Positions 34,645 through 43,783 of a stretch of DNA of 64,000 nt are shown here, one piece after another. The first letter of the stretch is position 1. Every line of letters begins with the position of its first letter. Source of the stretch: Nocardia sp. NBC_01503 (GTDB lineage: Bacteria > Actinomycetota > Actinomycetes > Mycobacteriales > Mycobacteriaceae); contig NZ_CP109596.1 in assembly GCF_036327755.1 (NCBI RefSeq), positions 4,216,001-4,280,000 of the forward strand. Direction: 5' to 3'. Position numbers and translations under genes: made by a program. A model generated the notes under the pieces. The model was not told the DNA's origin and ran no database searches. It saw only the letters and a program-made list of their open reading frames with translations.

Positions 34645-36369
34645 ATGCCGTTCGACGCCAGCCTGCCCGCTGCCACCGCAGTGGCCTCGGCACAGCTGCG
34701 ACTGGATGCCGATCCCATCGACTATGCGATGGTCGCAATCTATTTCGCGTTCGTCCTGGGTATCGGCTGGTTGGCCCGCCAACGAGTGTCGTCGAGTATC
34801 GACTTCTTCCTCTCCGGGCGTTCACTACCGGCCTGGGTGACCGGCCTGGCCTTCATCTCCGCCAATCTGGGCGCGGTCGAGATCATGGGTATGTCCGCCA
34901 ATGGCGCGGAGTACGGCATGCCGACCATGCACTACTTCTGGATCGGCGCGGTGCCGGCCATGCTCTTCCTGGGCATAGTCATGATGCCGTTCTACTACGG
35001 CTCCAAGGTACGCAGCGTGCCCGAGTTCATGCTGCGGCGCTTCGGTCCCGGCGCGCATCTGGTGAACGCGCTCAGCTTCGCCGTCGCCCAGGTGCTCATC
35101 GCCGGGGTGAACCTGTACCTGCTGGGCAGCATTGTGAATGTGCTGCTGGGCTGGCCGCTCTGGGTATCGGTGCTGGCGGCGGCGGCCATCGTGCTCTCGT
35201 ACATCACCCTCGGCGGATTGTCCGCTGCCATCTACAACGAGGTGCTGCAGTTCTTCATCATCGTGGCGGCGTTGCTGCCGCTCACCATCGTCGGCCTGCA
35301 CCAGGTCGGCGGCTGGGATGGATTGCGCGACAGGGTGATCGAGGGGCCGGGTGGGGCGGAGCAGTTGCACGCCTGGCCGGGTAATGAGCTCACCGGGTTC
35401 ACGAACAATATCGCCTCGGTCGTCGGCATCGTCTTCGGTCTGGGCTTCGTACTGTCCTTCGGCTACTGGACCACCAACTTCGTGGAGGTGCAGCGCGCGC
35501 TGGCCACGCATTCGATCTCGGCGGCGCAGCGCACTCCGATCATCGGCGCGTATCCGAAGATGTTCATTCCCTTCATCGTCGTCATTCCGGGCATGATCAG
35601 CGCGGTGCTGGTGCCGCAGATCGCCGATTTCAAATCGCAGGTGGCGGCGAATCCGGATTACAAGGGCGATGTCACCTACAACCAGGCGCTGCTCTACCTG
35701 ATGAAGGATGTGCTGCCCAACGGTCTGCTCGGGGTGGGGCTGGCCGGACTGCTGGCGGCGTTCATGGCCGGTATGGCCGCCAATGTCTCCGCCTTCAATA
35801 CGGTTTTCAGTTACGACCTGTGGCAGCGGTACATCAAGCCGGACCGCCCCGACCACTACTACCTCTCGGTGGGCCGACTGGCCACCGTGGGCGCGACGCT
35901 CGGCGCGGTCGGCACCGCCTTCATCGCGGGCAACTTCTCCAACATGATGGATTATCTGCAGACCCTGTTCAGCTTCTTCAACGCGCCGCTGTTCGCGACC
36001 TTCATCCTCGGCATGTTCTGGAAGCGCATGACGCCCGCAGCGGGTTGGGTGGGCCTGGTCTGCGGTACCGCCGCCGCCATCTTCATCTTCATTCTGAGCA
36101 AGGCGCATGTCTTCGAATTGTCGGGCCAGGGAACGAGTTTCGTGGCGGCGGGCATCGCCTTCGTGGTCGACATCGTCATCAGCGTCATCGTCACCCAGGT
36201 GTCGAAACCCAAACCGGTCGCCGAGCTGGTCGGCCTGGTCTACTCCGAAACCCCCAAGGCCATGCGCACCGACGCGGACGCCGCCACCCTCCCCTGGTAC
36301 CAGCGCCCCGCCCTGCTCGCCGGTATCGCCCTGGTAATGGTCATCCTCCTCAACATTTTCGTCGGATAG
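34645..36369 (+). CDS. Sodium:solute symporter (SSS family)
   Basis: 574 residues, about 13-14 membrane helices. FLSGRSLPAWVTGLAFISAN in the first loop and the FGLGFVLSFGYWTTNFVEVQ region are SSS signatures. These proteins couple Na+ to uptake of sugars, amino acids or organic acids. Downstream of galactokinase a sugar such as galactose is possible but not proven. ATG 34645 follows ACAGGAGAG. A 76-residue membrane protein follows 12 bases later. Confidence 0.9.
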   Translation: MPFDASLPAATAVASAQLRLDADPIDYAMVAIYFAFVLGIGWLARQRVSSSIDFFLSGRSLPAWVTGLAFISANLGAVEIMGMSANGAEYGMPTMHYFWIGAVPAMLFLGIVMMPFYYGSKVRSVPEFMLRRFGPGAHLVNALSFAVAQVLIAGVNLYLLGSIVNVLLGWPLWVSVLAAAAIVLSYITLGGLSAAIYNEVLQFFIIVAALLPLTIVGLHQVGGWDGLRDRVIEGPGGAEQLHAWPGNELTGFTNNIASVVGIVFGLGFVLSFGYWTTNFVEVQRALATHSISAAQRTPIIGAYPKMFIPFIVVIPGMISAVLVPQIADFKSQVAANPDYKGDVTYNQALLYLMKDVLPNGLLGVGLAGLLAAFMAGMAANVSAFNTVFSYDLWQRYIKPDRPDHYYLSVGRLATVGATLGAVGTAFIAGNFSNMMDYLQTLFSFFNAPLFATFILGMFWKRMTPAAGWVGLVCGTAAAIFIFILSKAHVFELSGQGTSFVAAGIAFVVDIVISVIVTQVSKPKPVAELVGLVYSETPKAMRTDADAATLPWYQRPALLAGIALVMVILLNIFVG

Positions 36370-36381
36370 GAAAGGCGTCAA

Positions 36382-36612
36382 ATGCTGTTCGACATCCGCA
36401 CCATCGTCGGCGGGCTCCTGGCCTGCTACGGCGTGATCCTCATAGTCGTGAGCCTGGCCTACAGCACCGACTTCCAACGCGCCAAAACCGGCGGCATCAA
36501 CGTAAACCTATGGGCCGGAATAGGAATGACCGTCGTGGGCCTCATCTTCTTCGCCTGGGTCCGCCTCCGCCCCGTCCCCCAACTCACCGGCGCGGACGAC
36601 GACACCGAGTAG
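36382..36612 (+). CDS. Small two-helix membrane protein of the symporter operon
   Basis: 76 residues: IVGGLLACYGVILIVVSLAY and LWAGIGMTVVGLIFFAWVRL are two membrane helices, with an acidic tail ending DDDTE. It starts 12 bases after the symporter stop, so it is very likely an accessory subunit or stabiliser of that transporter. No named domain recognised. Confidence 0.78.
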   Translation: MLFDIRTIVGGLLACYGVILIVVSLAYSTDFQRAKTGGINVNLWAGIGMTVVGLIFFAWVRLRPVPQLTGADDDTE

Positions 36613-36636
36613 GTCTCGCCGTCCGCTCGGTACGCC

Positions 36637-37044
36637 CTACTTCTTCTTGGAAGTCTCGGACACGTCGACATTCACCGTGTAGGTGGTCGACTTCGACTTC
36701 TTGTCCGCGCCTTGGGAAGCGGTGATGACGAAGTCGCCGTTCGAGGGGGCGGCCCACTCGATCGAGGCGGTCAGCTTGCCCTTGTCGCCGTTCTCGGGTT
36801 TCGGTGTGGCGGTGCCGATCTCCTTGCCGTTGACGGAGAAGGTCACCGGCTCGTTGGCATCGGGGCCGGAGACGTGTGCGGTGATTTGGCATTGCACGAC
36901 GCACGGGTACTTGCCGTACGTCTCGGCCGGGGGTTTGACGTTGTCGACCTGGGCGATGGCCTGCGGGGCGAGGGCCGCGGCGCCGACAAGTGCGAAAAGT
37001 GTTGCGGCAGCTAGGCGTCGGCTGCGCGAGTATGCGATGTTCAT
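36637..37044 (-). CDS. Exported small beta-rich protein, partner of the subtilisin gene
   Basis: 135 residues with a signal peptide (about 1-31, ending QAIAQ). The mature part has two cysteines close together (CVVQC) and an Ig-like set of strands (EPVTFSVNGKEIGTA, DFVITASQGAD), ending in a Lys-rich tail. It begins 16 bases downstream of the S8 protease gene. A substrate-binding, inhibitor or chaperone role for that protease is possible but unproven. Confidence 0.65.
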   Translation of the reverse strand: MNIAYSRSRRLAAATLFALVGAAALAPQAIAQVDNVKPPAETYGKYPCVVQCQITAHVSGPDANEPVTFSVNGKEIGTATPKPENGDKGKLTASIEWAAPSNGDFVITASQGADKKSKSTTYTVNVDVSETSKKK

Positions 37045-37060
37045 GAATTCTCCCAGTTGA

Positions 37061-38086
37061 TCAGAGGCCGTTGAGGTTCAACCGAGCGTTCGGGTCGCTG
37101 CCGTAGATCCAACTGGCGTGCAGCCGATTCATCGGGGCCGCATGCTGTATCAGCCATGATTTGATGGTGGGCGATGCGGCATCGCCGAACTTCTGCTTGT
37201 ACAGCGCGCCCGCGGCCGCCACATACGGCGCGGAGAACGAGGTGCCGGATTGGATTGTGTCCGCGCCGGTCGTGAACTTGGTATCGATCCATTGGCCCGG
37301 CGCGAAGATGTCGACGCAGCCGCCGTACGCCGAAGTCCAGATCTTTTGCTGCGTCGGCGGGTGCGGTGGGGTGATCTCACTCCACACATCGAGATCGCTG
37401 GCATCGCTGGCGGCGACGACCATCGGACCCGCCGCATTGGCCGGTGGGTTGAAGCACGCGTTGTAGGTCGGGGTGGGCGCCAGTTCTGCGGTATCGACGT
37501 TTCCGGCCGAGACCGCGACGAACACATTGGCCGCGGCGAGTGCGTTCACGGCGTTCAGCAATGCCTCCGACGAATCATTCAGCCGAGTCGTATTCGACGT
37601 GATCACCGCTACCGAAGGACCCTGATGATTGTCCTTCACCCAATTGATTCCGGCGATCTCGGCGTTGATGTCGTAGCAATCGCCTGCGCAGTTGCTGACC
37701 TTCACGGCTTTGATGGTGGCCTGCTTGGCAATTCCCCAGGTGGATCCCGCCGCGGCGACCGCGACCTGCGTCGCATGGTCGTCCACGCCGTTGGCGTAGG
37801 TGTAATTTCCGGACTTGTTGACCTGGTCGTAGTAGTCGTACGCGATCGACGCGCGACCCCCGAACTCCGGGAGGTCGACCCGCATCCCGCCGTCGATGAC
37901 GTAGATCGTCACCCCCGCACCTGTGGAGGTGACGTTCCCCAGTCCCATCAGGCTCTGCGCCCAGCCCGAGCTGGGATGATAAAGCGACATATCGTCGGCG
38001 CTACTCGTGCCCGCACCGGACACCGCGGACATCACGGTGGTCAGTGCCAAGACAGGCGCGAACAGCAGTGATTTTCTGAAAATCAC
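37061..38086 (-). CDS. Exported subtilisin-like serine protease (S8)
   Basis: 341 residues with a signal peptide (about 1-30). The triad is D65 (YVIDGG), H104 (DDHATQVAVA) and S283 (SGTSFSAPYVAAAG), with the oxyanion Asn N196 (VSAGN). The motifs deviate from the norm: IDGG replaces DTG and HATQVA replaces HGTHVA, but the catalytic residues are kept. No separate inhibitor propeptide is obvious between the signal and the domain. Six or so cysteines suggest disulfides. Operon with the small exported protein downstream; divergent from a hydrolase gene. Confidence 0.88.
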   Translation of the reverse strand: MIFRKSLLFAPVLALTTVMSAVSGAGTSSADDMSLYHPSSGWAQSLMGLGNVTSTGAGVTIYVIDGGMRVDLPEFGGRASIAYDYYDQVNKSGNYTYANGVDDHATQVAVAAAGSTWGIAKQATIKAVKVSNCAGDCYDINAEIAGINWVKDNHQGPSVAVITSNTTRLNDSSEALLNAVNALAAANVFVAVSAGNVDTAELAPTPTYNACFNPPANAAGPMVVAASDASDLDVWSEITPPHPPTQQKIWTSAYGGCVDIFAPGQWIDTKFTTGADTIQSGTSFSAPYVAAAGALYKQKFGDAASPTIKSWLIQHAAPMNRLHASWIYGSDPNARLNLNGL

Positions 38087-38250
38087 AGCGGTACCCCTCC
38101 AATTTTCTCCATTGAACCCTTCGGGTCGGGACAGTAGCGGCCGATGGTCAACCTCCGCAGGAGAATTGAAATGATGTTGTTTCGCTTTTGCTGGGTGGTC
38201 TGATACCGCAGGGTGATGGCCGATGAGAAATCGGCCGATACGTTGCGGTC

Positions 38251-39690
38251 ATGCGTGTATTGCATCGCGGGCTCGCGGGTCTGCTAATGGTTCTCGGGGT
38301 TGCGGCGGTGGGGATGGGGGTGACGTCATCGGTGGCGGATGCGCAACCGGCACAGGCGAATACGGTGCTGTCGGAGGTGTCGTTCGAAAGTCATGGGGTG
38401 ATGCTGCACGGCACGGTGTACGGGCCCGCTGACCCGGGGAGGCATCCGGGGATTGTGCTGGTGCACGGGTCGGGGGCGGGGCCGCGCGATGAATACTCCA
38501 TGGAGGCACGGGCTTTCGCGGCGGCGGGGATCACCACGCTGGTTTATGACAAGCGCACGGTGGGTTACTCGACCAACCATCGCGACTTCTCCGTGCTCGC
38601 CGATGATGCGGTCGCGGCGGTTACCGTGCTGCGGCAGCGGGCCGATGTGGACCCCACTTCGGTCGGGTTGTGGGGCTTCAGTGAAGGAGGCTGGGTCGCA
38701 CCGCTCGCGGCGGCGCGCTCCGGCGATATCGCGTATGTGGTGACCATCGGCGGTTCCGGGCGCAGCCCGCTGCGCACGCAGACCTGGTATCTGCGTAATC
38801 AGCTGGCGCATCAGGGGGTTTCGGGATCACTACCCGATGCGGTCGCGGGGGCGGGCGCGCAGTTCATCGATGGGACCGGAGTGTTTCCCGAGGCGGATTT
38901 CGATCCGGGTGCGGTGCTGTCCAGGGTGCGGGTGCCCGTGCTCGCGCTGTGGGGTGAGCATGATGTGAAGGTGCCCGCGGCCGAGAGCGCCGAGGTCTTT
39001 CAGCGGGAACTGGCGCGGGCCGGAAACAACTCCGTCACTACGGGTTTCGTTCCGGGAGCGGGGCATAACGGACACCGCAGCACCGACGGTTTCGACCGCG
39101 TCGGCGGGGACCTGTTCGAGGGCAAACCACTCGGTGAACTGGTCCCGGGCTACGCCGACGTGATCACCGACTGGGTACATCGGGTCGCCGCGGGCCAAGC
39201 CCCGCCGTCGAGCGCCGCGCAGGCTCCACATCCGGCCGCGGGCACCGTCGCCCCGGTCGGTCGGCCCGGCTACGAATACGCCGCGCTCGCAGTGCTATTG
39301 CTCGGCTTCGCGCTGCCCGCTCTCGCGGCACTCGCCCGAATACTGCTGCGGCGCGGCCCCTCCGAACTGCCACGCCCGCTCCGCCGCTCCGCCCGCGCGC
39401 TGTCCTCGTTGGGACTGTTGACGGTGCTCGGCACGGTCGGCTATGTGATCTGGGTGTTGGCGACGGGTACGCGAATATCCTTGGGCACAGTCATATCCGG
39501 TCAGCCCCTGCCTTGGCTGCTGCTCCGCCTACTCGCGGTCGCGGTGCTGGTATCGGTCATCGCCGTGGCGGCCCACTGGTCCCGGGCGAGAAGCAAGGTC
39601 CCCGGCGCGCAACGCATTCAACTCACCGCACTGCTGCTGACCGGCCTCGCCTTTCTTCCCTGGGCACTGCACTGGCAGCTGTTCGGATAG
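38251..39690 (+). CDS. Exported alpha/beta hydrolase with C-terminal membrane helices
   Basis: 479 residues. A signal segment (about 10-31) is followed by an alpha/beta hydrolase domain with oxyanion HGSGAGPRDEY and nucleophile elbow GFSEGG (Ser), and a final GAGHNG (His). After about residue 325 come four hydrophobic helices, so the domain is tethered outside the membrane. Acts probably on esters or peptides (dienelactone hydrolase/acylaminoacyl-peptidase relatives). Shares a 164-base divergent promoter region with the subtilisin gene. Confidence 0.85.
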   Translation: MRVLHRGLAGLLMVLGVAAVGMGVTSSVADAQPAQANTVLSEVSFESHGVMLHGTVYGPADPGRHPGIVLVHGSGAGPRDEYSMEARAFAAAGITTLVYDKRTVGYSTNHRDFSVLADDAVAAVTVLRQRADVDPTSVGLWGFSEGGWVAPLAAARSGDIAYVVTIGGSGRSPLRTQTWYLRNQLAHQGVSGSLPDAVAGAGAQFIDGTGVFPEADFDPGAVLSRVRVPVLALWGEHDVKVPAAESAEVFQRELARAGNNSVTTGFVPGAGHNGHRSTDGFDRVGGDLFEGKPLGELVPGYADVITDWVHRVAAGQAPPSSAAQAPHPAAGTVAPVGRPGYEYAALAVLLLGFALPALAALARILLRRGPSELPRPLRRSARALSSLGLLTVLGTVGYVIWVLATGTRISLGTVISGQPLPWLLLRLLAVAVLVSVIAVAAHWSRARSKVPGAQRIQLTALLLTGLAFLPWALHWQLFG

Positions 39691-39712
39691 CGGATTCGTC
39701 CGCCATCCCATA

Positions 39713-40717
39713 TCAGGCGAGGAAGCGTTGGAGCTCCGCGGTGACGAACCGCGGATTCTCCTCGACCAGCCAATGCCCCGCATGCGGGACGTCCACCGCC
39801 CGCACGATATTGGCTATGCGCGGGGAGACGGTGGCCCGTACCGCGTCGAGCTGCCCCTGCGCGGTCATGAGCAGGGTCGGCACCTGTGTCGGCGCCGCCG
39901 CCACCGTGTCCCGCACATCATTGTCGAGGGCTCGGTAGAGCTCGAAGCCGCCCGTCAGCACCTCGGGCCGACTGTAGGTGCGTGCGAATTCGTCGACCTC
40001 GGCGTCGGTGAACGGAGATCGATCCGAGGTGCCACCGAAGGCCGAACCGCCGTAGGAAACCTGCGGATAGAACAGCGCCAGATACTCCCGAACATGTTCG
40101 CCGACAACCGCTTCGGGGACGCGCCGTTGAGAATGGAAGGCGATATGCCAACTCAGCGAGCGGTAGGTCGCCGCGTCGATCGCGGGTCCGGGTAGTGGCA
40201 GGTCGAGGTAGCCCAGGAGTGCGGTATCGGCGGGGAACTGCGCGGCGTACTCGAACGCGACGGCCGCGCCGAAGTCGTGCCCGACGATCCTGGCATCTCG
40301 TATGCCGAGCCGGTCGGCGATCAGGGTGTGCACATAACGGGCCAGCGTGGCCTTGTCATAGCCGGTCGGCGATCCGCTGCTGTCACCCAGCCCGGGGAGG
40401 TCGATCGCGTACACGGTGTGCTGTTCGGCGAGCGCGGGCATGATCGGCCACCAACCGAACCAGGTCTGCGGCCAACCGTGGATCAAGACCACCGGTGATC
40501 CGCTGCCCCCGGCCACGTAGTGCATACGGACACCGTCAACCTCGGCGAACTCATGTCGAAAGGTGTTCTCGAACGCGGGGTTTCCCGCGGTCGCGGTTGC
40601 GTAGGGCGCGATATCGGGCGTGGTCGGCGTACACGCGGTGGCGCCCGTCGCGATCAGCAGGGCGAGCACGATGCTCACCGCCGCGTGCGCGAATCGGCCG
40701 AACCCGGGCTTCGGCAT
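39713..40717 (-). CDS. Lipoprotein epoxide-hydrolase-like alpha/beta hydrolase
   Basis: 334 residues from ATG 40717. The N-terminus has a hydrophobic stretch ending ATGATAC, a lipobox-like site, so the enzyme is probably lipid-anchored outside. HGWPQTWFGWW is the oxyanion block and VGHDFGAAVA has Asp as nucleophile, as in epoxide hydrolases and haloalkane dehalogenases; the catalytic His is in VPHAGHWL. It likely opens epoxides or halides on extracellular compounds. The open frame runs further upstream but would overlap the divergent regulator. GTG 40729 is an alternative start. Confidence 0.84.
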   Translation of the reverse strand: MPKPGFGRFAHAAVSIVLALLIATGATACTPTTPDIAPYATATAGNPAFENTFRHEFAEVDGVRMHYVAGGSGSPVVLIHGWPQTWFGWWPIMPALAEQHTVYAIDLPGLGDSSGSPTGYDKATLARYVHTLIADRLGIRDARIVGHDFGAAVAFEYAAQFPADTALLGYLDLPLPGPAIDAATYRSLSWHIAFHSQRRVPEAVVGEHVREYLALFYPQVSYGGSAFGGTSDRSPFTDAEVDEFARTYSRPEVLTGGFELYRALDNDVRDTVAAAPTQVPTLLMTAQGQLDAVRATVSPRIANIVRAVDVPHAGHWLVEENPRFVTAELQRFLA

Positions 40718-40795
40718 TGTGATGGTCACGGGCTCATCGTCGCCAGGTCCACCACCCTTTGGCACGCGATCTTGCTGTTCCGGCAAGATGTCCCC

Positions 40796-41371
40796 GTGGA
40801 TCGTGAAACCGGCGACGTACTCGACGCGGTAGGACCGAGACTGCGCGCCCTGCGCCGCGCCCGCGGCCTCACCCTCGCCGAACTCGCCACTCGCACGGGG
40901 GTTTCGGAGAGCACACTGTCCCGGCTGGAGAGCGGGCAGCGCCGGGCGACCCTGGAATTGCTGCTGCCGTTGGCCCGCACCTACGACGTCCCGCTGGACG
41001 ATCTCGTCGGGGCCCCGCACACCGGCGACCCGCGTATCCATCTGAAGCCGATCCGGCGGTACGGGATGACCTTCATCCCGCTGTCCCGCCGCCCGGGCGG
41101 CATTCAAGCCTTCAAGATGATCCTTCCCGCGCAGTCCGAACCACTCGAACCGACACCCCAGACCCACGAAGGCTTCGAATGGCTGTATGTCCTCAACGGC
41201 CACCTGCGCCTGGTCCTCGGTGACCGCGACCTGACCCTGCCACCTGGTGAGGTCGCCGAATTCGACACCTCCCAACCGCATTGGCTCGGCAGTGCCGACG
41301 GCGGTCCGGTCGAACTACTCATCCTGTTCGGCCCACACGGCATGCGCGCACACGTGCATCCCGCCCGCTGA
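40796..41371 (+). CDS. XRE regulator with cupin domain
   Basis: 191 residues. The HTH (LTLAELATRTGVSESTLSRL) is at about 22-41; a C-terminal cupin (about 110-185, HEGFEWLYVLNGHLRLVLG and PPGEVAEFDTSQPHWLG) follows. Such HTH-cupin regulators sense small molecules through the barrel. It is divergent from the epoxide-hydrolase-like gene with 78 bases between starts, so it probably controls it. GTG 40796 is the only in-frame start near the domain edge. Confidence 0.86.
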   Translation: MDRETGDVLDAVGPRLRALRRARGLTLAELATRTGVSESTLSRLESGQRRATLELLLPLARTYDVPLDDLVGAPHTGDPRIHLKPIRRYGMTFIPLSRRPGGIQAFKMILPAQSEPLEPTPQTHEGFEWLYVLNGHLRLVLGDRDLTLPPGEVAEFDTSQPHWLGSADGGPVELLILFGPHGMRAHVHPAR

Positions 41372-41433
41372 GGGTGGCCGAGCACCCGCCGAAGCGGACG
41401 ATGGCGTCCGCTTCGGACCGGTTCGGAATCCGG

Positions 41434-42129
41434 TTATTTGGCCGGAGCGTTGAACGGCTGGTTGATCGTCGTGAAGTACTGTGCCGCGGCGAGAATCGCG
41501 ACGGGCGCGGTCACGAGGATCTGACCAGCCACGGTGCCCAGGAACCCGATGACGCTCATGCCGACGATGCAGCCGACGGCGACGCCGCCGAGTGCGCCGA
41601 ACATCGCGGTCAGCGCGCCGGTGATGGTGCCGAGGGTGGCGCCGCCGATGAGGCAGCCCACGGCCGCACCGCCGATACCGCCGACCAGGGTGCCGATGCT
41701 GGCACCGAAGCCCATGGTGGAGGTCATGCGGCTCCAGGCGGCCTGCTCGCGGTCGAACTCGGTCTTCCAGGGGGCCTTGTCCTCGAAGGGGAGGGCGACC
41801 GGCTTGTACTCGGCGTGCGCGAGATCGAACTGGGGGGTGAGGGTGGCAACCCGGTCCTTGATCTCGGCCGCGATGGGGAAGACGAAATCGTCTACGCGGA
41901 AAGACAATTCGGTGCCCGCGAGGGTGGTGCCATCGGTCGCCTTCACCTTGAATACGCCGTCCTCGACAACCATCGAACCGGCATCGGTGCGAACGATCGA
42001 GTTCGTCTCGGAGTTGGTCACGGTGTAGTTGATCGCGGTGTCCGGTGCGTCGGCCTGCGCGTTCCCGGCGCAGATGCCGAGCGCGCTCGAAACGATGACG
42101 GTGGACGCGACGAACGTGTTGAGCTTCAT
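41434..42129 (-). CDS. Exported protein with glycine-zipper membrane segments
   Basis: 231 residues. A signal peptide (about 1-26, ending NAQADA) precedes a beta-rich domain of about 110 residues, then a Gly-rich hydrophobic half (GFGASIGTLVGGIGGAAVGC and GALTAMFGALGGVAVGC) with regular GxxxG spacing typical of membrane-inserting or oligomerising segments. The linker EFDREQAAWSRMTS is distinctive. Families like this are expanded in Nocardia but without known role; an envelope pore or anchor is conceivable. Confidence 0.72.
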   Translation of the reverse strand: MKLNTFVASTVIVSSALGICAGNAQADAPDTAINYTVTNSETNSIVRTDAGSMVVEDGVFKVKATDGTTLAGTELSFRVDDFVFPIAAEIKDRVATLTPQFDLAHAEYKPVALPFEDKAPWKTEFDREQAAWSRMTSTMGFGASIGTLVGGIGGAAVGCLIGGATLGTITGALTAMFGALGGVAVGCIVGMSVIGFLGTVAGQILVTAPVAILAAAQYFTTINQPFNAPAK

Positions 42130-42264
42130 GAGATGAAAAATCCTTGTGTCAGTGCGGGTCAGGTTCCGCACGGAGAATCCGAATCCCGACCGTCGGGATC
42201 CGGGTGAAGATATGGGGTACCGACGGCACGGCCAATGGCTTTGCCGCTCAGCGGGATTCGAATA

Positions 42265-43749
42265 TCAGGCGGTGGCGCGGCGGCGGGATACCAAGCCCAC
42301 CAGCACATCCAGGACCAGGAAACCGAGCAGTGGAATGCCGATCATCGGCGCGAACCAGCCCACCACGGCTGCCGCCGCCAGGAATGGCGTCAGCACGATG
42401 AGTGGTGTCTGCCGCAGCGCGCCGCGGCGCGGCGCCTTACCCAGCGCCACCTTGCCGGCCTCCTTGGTCGGCCGCCGTCGCCACCACATGAGGTAACCGC
42501 GTACCACCACGGTGAGCAGGCCGATCATGATGGCAAGCAGCAGTAGCTGATTCAGCAGCCCGAACATCAACCCCATATGGAATTGGATGCCCCAGTTGGT
42601 CAGCTTGGCGGCCAGCGGCCAGTCCGAGTACCGCAGGGCATCGGTGACCACGCCGGTGCTGCCGTTCACCGCGATCGAATCCAGTGTCAGCACACCGGGC
42701 CGGCGCAGTTCCTTGGCGACGAAGGCGGTGTCGTCCGTGGCCGGAACGCTGATCTCCAGCGGCCCCTCCAGCCCGTTGGCGCGCGCCACCGCGTACACGG
42801 TGTCGACCAGCGCGGCCTTGTTCGCCGCCGGTGCGGTGCTCCGCGCGGCGCTGCCGTGACCGTCGTGTTCACCACCGGCGGGCATGGCCGGACCGGTGGA
42901 ACCCGGCAGTTTGGCGGTGACGGCGGGCGTGGTCCAGCTCAGCTCCTCGCGCAGCTTGGTGACATTCTCACCCGCGTACTTGGACCAGGTCATACCGGTG
43001 GCCGACAACAGCAGCAGCACCGGCAGAATCCATATACCCACCACCGCATGCCAATTCAGCGCGCGCGCCCGCGGCCGGGATCGATCGGGCCGCACCAGCC
43101 AGCCCGCCGACCGCTTCTCGCGGCGCGCCCGCACCCGGCGGATCCACAGCACCAGCCCGGCCAGGGCGATCACCCACAGCCAGGACGCGGCGATCTCGCT
43201 GTAGTAGCGACCGAAATCGCCCAGGTGCAGATCCCGATGCAACTGATCGATCCAGGTGCGCGTGGGCAGCGCACCCGAACTGCCGTAGACGACACTGTCG
43301 CCCACCGGCTTCGCGGTCACCGGATCGACGAATACGGCCCGCCGTTCGGACTCCCCGAGTGTCGGATCGCCGAAGATGATCCGGGTGGTGTCACCCGTGT
43401 GCTGCGCGGGCGCGACCGCGATCAGCGGCAGGCCCGGTCGCACCGCGGTGCCCGCGGCGACCTGTTCGGCGAGCGGCTTCGCCGGTCCGGTCGACTCGGT
43501 GTGCAGCAGACCGCGATCGGTAATGGACTCCAGCGTCGGTGACATCGCATAGAGCGCACCGGTCACCGCGGCAATGAGAATGAACGGTGCGACGAATACA
43601 CCGGCATAGAAATGCAGTCGCAGCAGCAACGCCTGAATGGCATTGCCCGCACTGCGTTTTGTCGATTCCCCGGGTGGGGGAGATTCCGAATTCCGGGCAG
43701 GCGAAATAGGCGGTGCCGCGTCGACGGCACCGCTCTCTGTGATTGTCAC
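42265..43749 (-). CDS. PepSY-associated TM helix membrane protein
   Basis: 494 residues from GTG 43749. Four membrane helices of the PepSY_TM type: LRLHFYAGVFVAPFILIAAV, SWLWVIALAGLVLWIRR, LNWHAVVGIWILPVLLLLSA and a final pair near 410-490. His residues in LRLHFYAG and LNWHAVVG are the conserved membrane histidines of this family, seen in siderophore and flavin/iron reductases. A periplasmic loop carries GGEHDGHG. Likely a membrane reductase or metal-uptake factor. It starts 34 bases after the His-rich membrane protein gene. Confidence 0.85.
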   Translation of the reverse strand: MTITESGAVDAAPPISPARNSESPPPGESTKRSAGNAIQALLLRLHFYAGVFVAPFILIAAVTGALYAMSPTLESITDRGLLHTESTGPAKPLAEQVAAGTAVRPGLPLIAVAPAQHTGDTTRIIFGDPTLGESERRAVFVDPVTAKPVGDSVVYGSSGALPTRTWIDQLHRDLHLGDFGRYYSEIAASWLWVIALAGLVLWIRRVRARREKRSAGWLVRPDRSRPRARALNWHAVVGIWILPVLLLLSATGMTWSKYAGENVTKLREELSWTTPAVTAKLPGSTGPAMPAGGEHDGHGSAARSTAPAANKAALVDTVYAVARANGLEGPLEISVPATDDTAFVAKELRRPGVLTLDSIAVNGSTGVVTDALRYSDWPLAAKLTNWGIQFHMGLMFGLLNQLLLLAIMIGLLTVVVRGYLMWWRRRPTKEAGKVALGKAPRRGALRQTPLIVLTPFLAAAAVVGWFAPMIGIPLLGFLVLDVLVGLVSRRRATA

Positions 43750-43783
43750 GAGCGGACTTTCCGATGTTCGAGGAGAGGTGAAT

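Noticed and set aside
34825..36477. Long minus-strand open frame opposite the symporter
   Set aside because: Product rich in His, Asp and Gly with no domain; the symporter is clearly the gene.
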